Of a stretch of 11,902 nucleotides of DNA, positions 6,194 to 11,902 are shown one piece after another. Made by a program: the position numbers and the translations under genes. Numbering within the stretch: position 1 is the stretch's first letter; each line of letters opens with the position of its first letter. This stretch comes from Anaerolineae bacterium (GTDB taxonomy: Bacteria > Chloroflexota > Anaerolineae > 4572-78 > J111). The notes beneath the pieces are model-generated. The model was given only the letters and a program-made list of their open reading frames with translations, ran no database searches and was not told the DNA's origin. The stretch lies in the NCBI GenBank assembly GCA_020433785.1, contig JAGRCC010000904.1:1-11902 (forward strand), written 5' to 3'.

Positions 6194-7819
6194 CTACAAT
6201 TGAGCCAACCCCCGCAGTTCGTAGCTGTGGACGGGAGTGCGCCGCCCTTTGACGGTGATGTCACCCAAACATTGGGCCTCGATTTGGGCTTCTAAGGCCT
6301 GGTAGACAGCGTCGCTCAGTAAGATTTGGCCGGCTTTGGCGCTTTCCTGCAATCGTTTGGCCAGGTTAACCGTGTCGCCGATGGCGGTATAATTCATCTG
6401 TTGGGCCGTACCAATGTTCCCAACCACCGCCGGCCCCAAGTGCAGTCCGATGCCGAAGCTGAGCGCCTGATCAGCTTCGATAGTGGCGTTGAAATCGGCA
6501 ATGGCCTGCTGCATGGCCAGGGCGGCGCGGGCGGCACGCAGAGCGTGATCCGGCTGGGCTAGAGGGGCATTGAACAGCGCCATAACGGCATCGCCCATGA
6601 ATTTATCCAGTGTGCCTTGTTCGGCTAGAATGGCTTCAACAGCCACCGCCAGATACCGGTTCAAGATATCGATCAGATGCTCCGGGTCGCGGTCTTCGCA
6701 AAAGGTAGTGAACCCACGCAGATCGGCGAATAGAACGGTCACTTCGTGACGCTGGCCGCCCAGAGCCAAATTCTTGCGGTCTTCCACTACCTGATCGACT
6801 ACAGCCGGACTGACATACCGCTGGAAAATACTGCGAATAGCCCATTTTTCTTTCTCATTGGCCAGTTCCTTATCGCGCAGCAGCTTGGCCCGCGTAATCG
6901 CGACCGCCGCCTGATGACCAATAATCGATAGGACGTACTGGTACCCTTCATCAAACGCCTTAGCCTCTGACCGATAGATACTCAGCGCCCCCACCGGCTT
7001 GTCCTCTTCAAAAAGCGGGGTGATCAGCAATGATCGAATTTCCGGAATTTGAGCCGGTTCGCCGTTGGTCCGGCTGAGCACATCCGGAATGATGAGCGTA
7101 TGTTCTTGCCTTATGCACTGTTTGATCATTGTTTCGATACCCAGATCGGGATAAACCAGTTTACTGGTGCTGTCGCTGGAGTAGACCACCGGTAGAAGCT
7201 CCTTGCCATCATCCGACAGCAAATGCATAACACAGCCTTCCGCTTCCGGAACCATGTCCAACACGGCCTGCGACACCAAATCTAAAACTGAGTCCATGTT
7301 CAAATTGTTCATTAACCGGATACCGGTGTGATGAACAATTTCCAGGGCTTCCAGATGTTGGGCAAAAACTTGGGAAAACTTTTGATTTAAGTGGAAAGAG
7401 GCTTTTAGCTCGCGCTGCTGCTTTTTGAGTTTATCATACTGTTTTTTGATGCGCAGCATTGACCGAATGCGGGCCCGAAGTTCCAAACCGTTAACCGGTT
7501 TGGAAACAAAATCGTCGGCCCCCACATCGAGGCCGTGGGCTAAATCTTCTTTGCTGTTAAGGGCGGTTACCAGAATAACCGGGATATGCTGCCACTCTTC
7601 GTTGGCTTTGAGCTGCTGGCATACCTCAAAACCATCCAGGCCAGGCATCATCACATCTAACAAGAGGAGATCCGGCTTGAGACGGTCAACCTGTTGCAAG
7701 GCTTCATGACCGTTGCTGGCAAAGTTTAATTCATAATTTTGTTCGAACAACATGCCGCGAATAATTTGTTGGCCGGTTGGATTGTCGTCCACAATGAGAA
7801 TCGAGGGAGCAGTTACCAT
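6194..7819 (-). CDS. Response regulator with GAF domain and class III adenylate cyclase output (REC-GAF-AC), copy B
   Basis: This 541-residue protein is a full-length paralogue of the cyclase at 1935-3566, with the same domain order and long identical runs in the catalytic domain (for example AEQGTLDKFMGDAVMA). The receiver (about 5-122) has D11/D12, phospho-acceptor D55 (LLLLDVMMP), T85 and K107. A basic, helical linker (about 124-150, KKQYDKLKKQQRELK) precedes a GAF domain (about 165-315) and the IFQRYVSPAVVD connector (331-342). The cyclase domain (about 357-510) has metal ligands D366 (FADLR) and D410, adenine-selecting K406 and T478, and transition-state N485 and R489. It is predicted to be cytosolic and active as an adenylate cyclase. 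A GAGAGG ribosome site lies 11-12 bases before the ATG, a little far. The PP2C gene ends 143 bases upstream with no terminator between, so the two may share a transcript; a strong terminator follows. Confidence 0.95.
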   Translation of the reverse strand: MVTAPSILIVDDNPTGQQIIRGMLFEQNYELNFASNGHEALQQVDRLKPDLLLLDVMMPGLDGFEVCQQLKANEEWQHIPVILVTALNSKEDLAHGLDVGADDFVSKPVNGLELRARIRSMLRIKKQYDKLKKQQRELKASFHLNQKFSQVFAQHLEALEIVHHTGIRLMNNLNMDSVLDLVSQAVLDMVPEAEGCVMHLLSDDGKELLPVVYSSDSTSKLVYPDLGIETMIKQCIRQEHTLIIPDVLSRTNGEPAQIPEIRSLLITPLFEEDKPVGALSIYRSEAKAFDEGYQYVLSIIGHQAAVAITRAKLLRDKELANEKEKWAIRSIFQRYVSPAVVDQVVEDRKNLALGGQRHEVTVLFADLRGFTTFCEDRDPEHLIDILNRYLAVAVEAILAEQGTLDKFMGDAVMALFNAPLAQPDHALRAARAALAMQQAIADFNATIEADQALSFGIGLHLGPAVVGNIGTAQQMNYTAIGDTVNLAKRLQESAKAGQILLSDAVYQALEAQIEAQCLGDITVKGRRTPVHSYELRGLAQL

Positions 7820-7962
7820 AAAGACGTTAACCTCTCTGGGTGTAGTTCTGTAGGAATCGACGTGAAATTTTTAAGTTGCTGGTTTTGTTGCCTCACCTGA
7901 CCATTATTATTTTACCCGATGATGAAATTAAATTAAAGTTAGAAAGCGAGAATTATGAAGCG

Positions 7963-8706
7963 TTATGAGGAGAGAATCTTAATAATCACCACAGAAATAT
8001 TATCATTACCGCCGGCCGCGTTGGCCGCCGCCACCAAATTATCAACGGCCTGGGCCACCTGGTTCCCTGATTTTGTGACTTCAGCTAGAATTTGATCGTT
8101 ATCAATCATATTCCATAATCCGTCACTACACAGCAGAATCACATCGCCGGACGTAACCTCAATCTGAGAAAAGGAGGGATCAAGTGAGGAGTCTTGACCA
8201 ACCGCCTTTGTTAGGATAGGTTGAAGCGCGGGATTTGAATGTTCAGAACCTGAACTCTGGCGGACAAATGTACTCCAAGTATCATCTTCGGTCAACTGCG
8301 TTATCGTGGCATCTCGGAGCAAATAGGCCCGGGAGTCGCCGGCATGGCTAACATAGGCCGCCGTAGCGGTAATAAGGGCCATTACCAGCGTAGTACCCAT
8401 TTTACGCTTTTGCTCGGTGCGATGGGCCGCCTGATAGACCACTTGATTAGCCGTTTGGGCGGCATCGAGCAGAATCGTTTTGATGACATTATCCGGCGGG
8501 TTTGGGCCGGTTGCGGCCAGTTGGTTGATGACGGACTCCCCGGCGGTGATGGCGGCTAACTTACTGGCGACGTCGCCCGCGTCGTGCCCTCCCATCCCAT
8601 CGGCAACGATATAAAGCCCCGTCTGGTCATCAACCCAGATGTAATCCTCATTCTGTCGAGCTTTATTGCGACCGATGTCATTCTTGTGGGCAGATAGAAG
8701 AGTCAT
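7963..8706 (-). CDS. PP2C-family (PPM) serine/threonine protein phosphatase
   Basis: This is a compact cytosolic phosphatase of 247 residues, the usual size of bacterial single-domain Stp/PppA enzymes, which remove phosphate from Ser/Thr using two metal ions. The metal-binding motifs are in place: RQNED (D21), VADGMGGH (D36-G37), CSDGLW (D195) and GGNDN (D235). GTTLV (105-109) and HAGDSRAYLL (121-130) are the usual core strands. The flap segment reads LTEDDTWSTF where many relatives have LTxDHS, a mild variation. Such phosphatases usually oppose a PknB-type kinase and are often found beside one or beside FHA proteins. None is present here; the next gene in the same direction is a REC-GAF-cyclase. 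The start at 8706 has a GAGGGAGAAG stretch about 10-12 bases upstream. The gene is divergent from the glycosidase gene. Confidence 0.95.
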   Translation of the reverse strand: MTLLSAHKNDIGRNKARQNEDYIWVDDQTGLYIVADGMGGHDAGDVASKLAAITAGESVINQLAATGPNPPDNVIKTILLDAAQTANQVVYQAAHRTEQKRKMGTTLVMALITATAAYVSHAGDSRAYLLRDATITQLTEDDTWSTFVRQSSGSEHSNPALQPILTKAVGQDSSLDPSFSQIEVTSGDVILLCSDGLWNMIDNDQILAEVTKSGNQVAQAVDNLVAAANAAGGNDNISVVIIKILSS

Positions 8707-8937
8707 ATCTGTCTAGCTTCTCCCTCATCGATGTAATCCGGACGGCAATATCTTTAACTACAACTGCTTAACGATTAACAGCCTTAATTTACTACCAAGG
8801 GGTAACTTAAAAATGAACGCTGTCAGTTCCAGTATATCACCTATACCGGCTACATGCAATGGCGAATCAGCAGGAAATCGGTGGTTAAAAGGGTTGGCGC
8901 GATTTTTACATGCCATCCCGAACGGTATAATCTGGGG
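8707..8937. other. Divergent intergenic region between phosphatase and glycosidase genes
   Basis: These 231 bases must hold the phosphatase promoter on the minus strand as well as the glycosidase promoter described separately. The middle (about 8750-8845) is AT-rich. I find no minus-strand -35/-10 pair with good matches and spacing. The short open frames here (8758-8955 minus, 8813-9004 plus) have no ribosome sites or protein-like composition and are not called. Confidence 0.4.
8905..8931 (+). promoter_or_regulatory. Promoter for a leaderless glycosidase transcript
   Basis: A perfect -10 hexamer TATAAT (8926-8931) is preceded by TTTACA (8905-8910), five of six matches to the -35 consensus, with a short 15-base spacer. 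Initiation 6-7 bases after the -10 would fall at about 8937-8939, exactly on the ATG at 8938, so the mRNA would have no leader. This agrees with the lack of a spaced ribosome site before that ATG. The reading is inference from spacing; the short spacer is the weak point. Confidence 0.55.
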
Positions 8938-10104
8938 ATGTCGAATCGAACTCACGCTTTTACCCAGAATATTAGGGGGGCTAATTTGGGGCGCTGGCTG
9001 CTGATCGGGCTCTGCATATTGACAGCGGCCCTACTCCTGCGGTCGGCCGTACCGCCGAGGCCGATTGAGCTTGGCCCTCAGCAGACGGTGATCACCATCA
9101 ATCCCAAAATGGGGGTACACACCCGGCTCACCGACGAAGTTGAACCCTGGAAGGTCAAACGCACCCTGGAGATGGTCCGTGAGATGGGCGCGCCCTGGAT
9201 TGTCGAGTACTTTCCCTGGGCTTACCGCGAGCCGTTTCCCGGTTTTTTTGATTGGTCGCACAGCGATCTGGTGATCGATCACGCCAACCACCAGGGGTTA
9301 AAGGTGATTGCCCGGCTGGGCTTTGTGCCAGAATGGGCCAGGCCGGCCGATTCAGCCTCGTCATATTTGCCGCCGGAGCGCATGCCCGATTTTGCCGATT
9401 ACGTTCAGGCGTTTGTCAACCGTTACGGAGACCGGATTGCCGCTATCATTATTTGGAACGAACCCAATTTAGCTCTGGAATGGGGCTTCCAACCCATCGA
9501 TCCCGAAGGGTATACCGCGCTGCTCAAACTCAGTTACCAACAAGTCCAAGCCTCAGACTATCCCGATGTACCCGTGTTGGGTGGCGCCCTGGCACCCACC
9601 CTGGCCCCACCCGGCAGCGACCAAGCCATGAACGACTTGACCTACTTGCAGCGCATGCTCGATGCCGGCGCCGGCGAGGCCATGGACGGCCTGGCCGCCC
9701 ATGCCTACGGCTGGAGCTTTCCCGCCGATGACCCGCCCCAGCCTGACCTGATCAATTTCCGCCGCACCGAACTGCTGCGACAACTATTGGTCGAAAATGG
9801 CTATCCGAATACGCCGATTTATATTACCGAAGGCGGTTGGAACGACCATCCGCGCTGGACCCGCGCCGTCAAACCGGCCCAGCGTATCGAGTACACAATT
9901 CAGGCTTACGAACTGGTCAAAAGTTGGCCCTGGGCTAAAACGACCGCGCTGTGGGCTTTCCGTTATCCCTGGCCGGCCCGCACCTATCTGGATTATTTCA
10001 CCTTTGTCACCTCCGAATTTGACCCCAAACCGATCTATTATGAAATCCAGCGCTACAGCCAAGGTGAAGTCAGCGAGCCAACATCCGATGTCCAAAACGA
10101 GTAA
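8938..10104 (+). CDS. Membrane-anchored clan GH-A glycoside hydrolase
   Basis: This is a 388-residue protein with one N-terminal membrane segment (about 20-36, LLIGLCILTAALLL) after a positively charged start, so the catalytic part should face outside the membrane. The remainder is a TIM-barrel hydrolase of clan GH-A (GH5/GH39-like 'cellulase family'). The acid/base glutamate is E175 in IIIWNEPNL at the end of strand 4, and the nucleophile is E298 in YITEGGW at strand 7. Aromatic residues typical of sugar subsites follow (WAFRYPWP). The substrate cannot be told. An open frame extends upstream to 8854, but the start at 8938 is preferred: the promoter at 8905-8931 lies inside that extension, and the extra 28 residues are not signal-like. 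The gene overlaps the next one by 17 bases, implying joint expression. Family number is uncertain; the clan call is firm. Confidence 0.85.
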   Translation: MSNRTHAFTQNIRGANLGRWLLIGLCILTAALLLRSAVPPRPIELGPQQTVITINPKMGVHTRLTDEVEPWKVKRTLEMVREMGAPWIVEYFPWAYREPFPGFFDWSHSDLVIDHANHQGLKVIARLGFVPEWARPADSASSYLPPERMPDFADYVQAFVNRYGDRIAAIIIWNEPNLALEWGFQPIDPEGYTALLKLSYQQVQASDYPDVPVLGGALAPTLAPPGSDQAMNDLTYLQRMLDAGAGEAMDGLAAHAYGWSFPADDPPQPDLINFRRTELLRQLLVENGYPNTPIYITEGGWNDHPRWTRAVKPAQRIEYTIQAYELVKSWPWAKTTALWAFRYPWPARTYLDYFTFVTSEFDPKPIYYEIQRYSQGEVSEPTSDVQNE

Positions 10105-10930
10105 TCTCAAAAATCAACCTAATACCGACAGCCCACGCCTCACGTTCCACATCCCACGCGTCACTCGTTTCATCATTGTTATCCTACTATTGGTCATAGG
10201 GGGGGTAGCCTTTTTCCTCTTCCCTCGCGATGACGGAACGCTGGCCGAAATCCGACAGCGCGGGACGCTGCGGGTGGGGCTGGATGCCAGCTTTCCCCCG
10301 TTTGAAACGATCAATGAGCAGGGGCAAATTGTTGGGCTGGATGTTGATATTGCGCAAGCAGTGGCGGCTGATTTAGGAGTCGAACTGGAGCTGGTCAACA
10401 TTGGCTTCGATGGCCTGTACGATGCTCTGCTGGCCCGCCGCGCCGATTTGGTCATTTCCGGTCTGCCCTATGATCCCCGCTGGACCCAGGATGTGGCTTA
10501 CACCCGCAACTATTTCAACGCCGGCCAGGTCTTGGTCACACCGGCCGATGAATCGACCATTGATGGGCCGGAAGATGTGGTCGGGCGAACCGTCGCAGTC
10601 GAGTGGGGTAGCCAAGCCGATATGGAAGGGCGTCGGCTGGAGAAGGAGGCAGAGGGCGTGACGTTACAACGCTATCCCTCGGCGGCAGAAGCTCTGGAGG
10701 CGGTTCTCAACAACCAGGTGGATGCCGCCATTGTTGACGGAGTGAGCGCCGTAGCCGCTACCTCACGGGGATTACGGCCGGTCACTTACTTAACCGATGA
10801 ATGGTACGCGGCTGCCGTCCACATCGACAGTCGCGAATTATTGGATGTCGTTAATCAAACCCTCACCCGGTTGGACGAGAGCGGCGAAATGGCTAAAATG
10901 CAGGTAAAATGGCTTGAGAATGGAGAATGA
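10088..10930 (+). CDS. N-terminally anchored solute-binding protein, amino-acid type (SBP_bac_3)
   Basis: This 280-residue protein starts at an ATG inside the end of the glycosidase gene (17-base overlap), suggesting translational coupling. A hydrophobic segment at about 28-46 (FIIVILLLVIGGVAFF) follows a polar, basic start. There is no lipobox Cys, so it looks like a membrane anchor or an uncleaved signal. From residue 57 the family-3 pattern is clear: RGTLRVGLDASFPPFE, GQIVGLDVDIAQAVA, then a lobe ending LVISGLPYDPRWTQDVAYT (121-139). The second lobe is DVVGRTVAVEWGSQADME through AIVDGVSAVA, and the C-terminus is MAKMQVKW. Such proteins deliver amino acids or similar small solutes to ABC permeases or act as sensors. 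No permease or ATPase gene is in the window, so it is an orphan here. The frame is open upstream to 9797, but that part lies inside the glycosidase and is not used. Confidence 0.88.
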   Translation: MSKTSNLKNQPNTDSPRLTFHIPRVTRFIIVILLLVIGGVAFFLFPRDDGTLAEIRQRGTLRVGLDASFPPFETINEQGQIVGLDVDIAQAVAADLGVELELVNIGFDGLYDALLARRADLVISGLPYDPRWTQDVAYTRNYFNAGQVLVTPADESTIDGPEDVVGRTVAVEWGSQADMEGRRLEKEAEGVTLQRYPSAAEALEAVLNNQVDAAIVDGVSAVAATSRGLRPVTYLTDEWYAAAVHIDSRELLDVVNQTLTRLDESGEMAKMQVKWLENGE

Positions 10931-11029
10931 AGAAAGATTGATGATCGATGAATAATGAATGATGAACTTGAAAATGTATAATGGAAAGATTTGAGGAGTA
11001 ATGATAAAGAATGGAGAAGGGAGATGACT
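10931..11029 (+). other. Cytosine-poor leader upstream of the sulfurtransferase gene
   Basis: This 99-base stretch contains only three C residues and is dominated by A, G and T in overlapping ATGA/GATGAA units (for example GATGAATAATGAATGATGAA at 10948-10967). A perfect TATAAT at 10977-10982 may be a -10 element giving a leader of about 40 bases, though no good -35 is seen. A micro-frame, MIKNGEGR, runs from ATG 11001 to a TGA at 11025-11027, overlapping an ATG at 11024. The stretch is unlike the coding sequence on either side. Confidence 0.4.
11017..11023 (+). promoter_or_regulatory. Ribosome binding site deciding the sulfurtransferase start
   Basis: AAGGGAG lies 6 bases before the ATG at 11030, the ideal distance. 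The nearby ATG at 11024 directly abuts this site but could use GGAG at 11013-11016. A TTG at 10991 is also in frame but would add 13 polar residues and lacks support. I choose 11030. Confidence 0.6.
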
Positions 11030-11878
11030 ATGACGTATTCAACGCTGATTTCGGTGGAGGAGTTGGCGGAAAAGTTATTTGAGCCGGGGTGGGTGGTGGT
11101 GGACTGTCGGTTTGTGCTGACTGATGTTGAACAGGGGCGGCGCGATTATCAGGCTAGTCATATTGCCGGGGCGGTATATGCCCATTTGGATGAAGATTTG
11201 TCCGGCCCGATTATTCCGGGCCAAACTGGGCGGCACCCACTGCCGGAGGTTGACATCGTGGCTCAAACCTTAGGGCATTTGGGTATCAATAACCAGACAC
11301 AGGTGGTGGCTTACGACAGCGGCGGCGGGGGAATTGCGGCTCGATTGTGGTGGATACTGCGCTGGCTGGGCCATGACACTGTGGCGGTGTTAAATGGGGG
11401 CTGGGCGGCTTGGCAGTCAAGCGGTTTTCCGGTGCGCAGCAGCATCGAAACGAACGCGCCGAAAATCTTCACCCCCCGCCCCCGGCCCGAATTGATACTT
11501 AACGCCGACGCTGTGGACAAAATCCGAACCGATCCCGCCTTTCGTCTGGTGGATGCTCGCGGGGCCGACCGCTTTCGCGGCGAAAATGAAACGCTCGATC
11601 CGGTCGCTGGCCACATCCCCGGAGCGATCTCGCTGCCATTTGCGGCTAACCTTGACGCTAATCAACGGTTTTTACCGGTTGAAAAGCTAAAAGAGCGCTT
11701 TCAGACGGTGTTAGAGGAGACTCCGGCTGACCATACCGTTTTTTATTGTGGTTCAGGAGTAACGGCGGCGCACAATGTGCTGGCGATGGCTCACGCCGGT
11801 TTGGGTGAAGCGCGGCTCTATCCTGGCTCGTGGAGTGAATGGATTACCGATGAGAAGCGACCTGTGGCTAAGGGTTGA
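11030..11878 (+). CDS. Two-domain sulfurtransferase, 3-mercaptopyruvate (SseA) type
   Basis: This 282-residue tandem rhodanese moves sulfur from a donor (probably 3-mercaptopyruvate) to an acceptor through a persulfide on cysteine. The N-terminal rhodanese domain (about 1-135) is the inactive one: the Cys position is occupied by Asp (VAYDSGGGG). It carries the usual SHIAGAVYAHLDEDL motif. The C-terminal domain (about 150-282) has FRGENETLDPVAGHIPGA and the active loop CGSGVTA with catalytic C240. That loop is the mercaptopyruvate-sulfurtransferase signature, distinct from the charged loop of thiosulfate sulfurtransferases. YPGSWSEW closes the domain. There is no signal peptide, so the enzyme is cytosolic. 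Length and domain order are normal. It follows the solute-binding gene by 99 bases, and the leader has its own possible promoter. No terminator is visible in the 24 bases left after the stop. Confidence 0.92.
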   Translation: MTYSTLISVEELAEKLFEPGWVVVDCRFVLTDVEQGRRDYQASHIAGAVYAHLDEDLSGPIIPGQTGRHPLPEVDIVAQTLGHLGINNQTQVVAYDSGGGGIAARLWWILRWLGHDTVAVLNGGWAAWQSSGFPVRSSIETNAPKIFTPRPRPELILNADAVDKIRTDPAFRLVDARGADRFRGENETLDPVAGHIPGAISLPFAANLDANQRFLPVEKLKERFQTVLEETPADHTVFYCGSGVTAAHNVLAMAHAGLGEARLYPGSWSEWITDEKRPVAKG

Positions 11879-11902
11879 GGGGATAAAAAAAGTGCTGATG
11901 GG

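Noticed and set aside
6188..6197. Palindrome GTAGTACTAC at the stop codon of cyclase B
   Set aside because: Short, without a loop or T run, and likely chance; the real terminator is at 6015-6078.
3577..7819. Bilin or heme binding by the GAF domains
   Set aside because: I see no conserved Cys or His pattern of bilin-binding GAFs; the ligand cannot be assigned.
8854..8937. Upstream start for the glycosidase
   Set aside because: The added 28 residues are not part of a membrane signal, and the segment contains the promoter elements.
9797..10087. Open frame upstream of the solute-binding protein
   Set aside because: It lies inside the glycosidase gene out of frame and does not resemble any signal or domain; the ATG at 10088 gives a normal protein.

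Overview
The window carries only protein-coding genes and intergenic signals; I see no rRNA, tRNA, CRISPR array, transposase or phage gene. The style suggests an environmental, probably free-living bacterium of the Chloroflexota (Anaerolineae-like). The clues are a moderately GC-rich sequence, a lipoprotein with a long 'TPTPTxT' stalk before a TolB/PD40 propeller, REC-GAF-cyclase proteins, and membrane-anchored clan GH-A glycosidases. This assignment is inference from style, not from a marker gene.

Layout. (1) 1-263, minus: the 5' part of a gene for a secreted protein with a clear signal peptide, cut by the window edge. (2) 587-1951, plus: a lipoprotein with a Thr/Pro stalk, an acidic stalk and a beta-propeller. 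(3) 1935-8706, all minus: a signalling block. In transcription order it holds a PP2C protein phosphatase (8706-7963), a REC-GAF-adenylate cyclase (7819-6194), a strong intrinsic terminator (6078-6015), a soluble GAF-GAF-histidine kinase-REC hybrid kinase (5919-3577) and, 10 bp later, a second REC-GAF-adenylate cyclase (3566-1935). (4) 8938-10930, plus: a membrane-anchored clan GH-A glycoside hydrolase, apparently expressed from a leaderless promoter, overlapping by 17 bp an N-terminally anchored solute-binding protein of the amino-acid (SBP_bac_3) type. (5) 11030-11878, plus: a two-domain sulfurtransferase of the 3-mercaptopyruvate (SseA) type, behind a cytosine-poor leader.

How the genes may work together. 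The centre of the window reads as a dispersed phosphorelay that controls cAMP. A cytosolic hybrid kinase with two GAF sensors sits next to two paralogous cyclases. Each cyclase has an intact N-terminal receiver, its own GAF domain and a class III catalytic domain with all metal, adenine-selecting and transition-state residues present. Cyanobacterial CyaC joins the same parts (receiver, GAF, kinase, receiver, cyclase) in one polypeptide; here they are split over three genes, with one kinase potentially feeding two cyclases. The PP2C phosphatase upstream adds a possible Ser/Thr phosphorylation input, but no Ser/Thr kinase is present in the window. The GH/solute-binding pair and the lipoprotein face outward and have no visible mechanistic link to the cAMP module.
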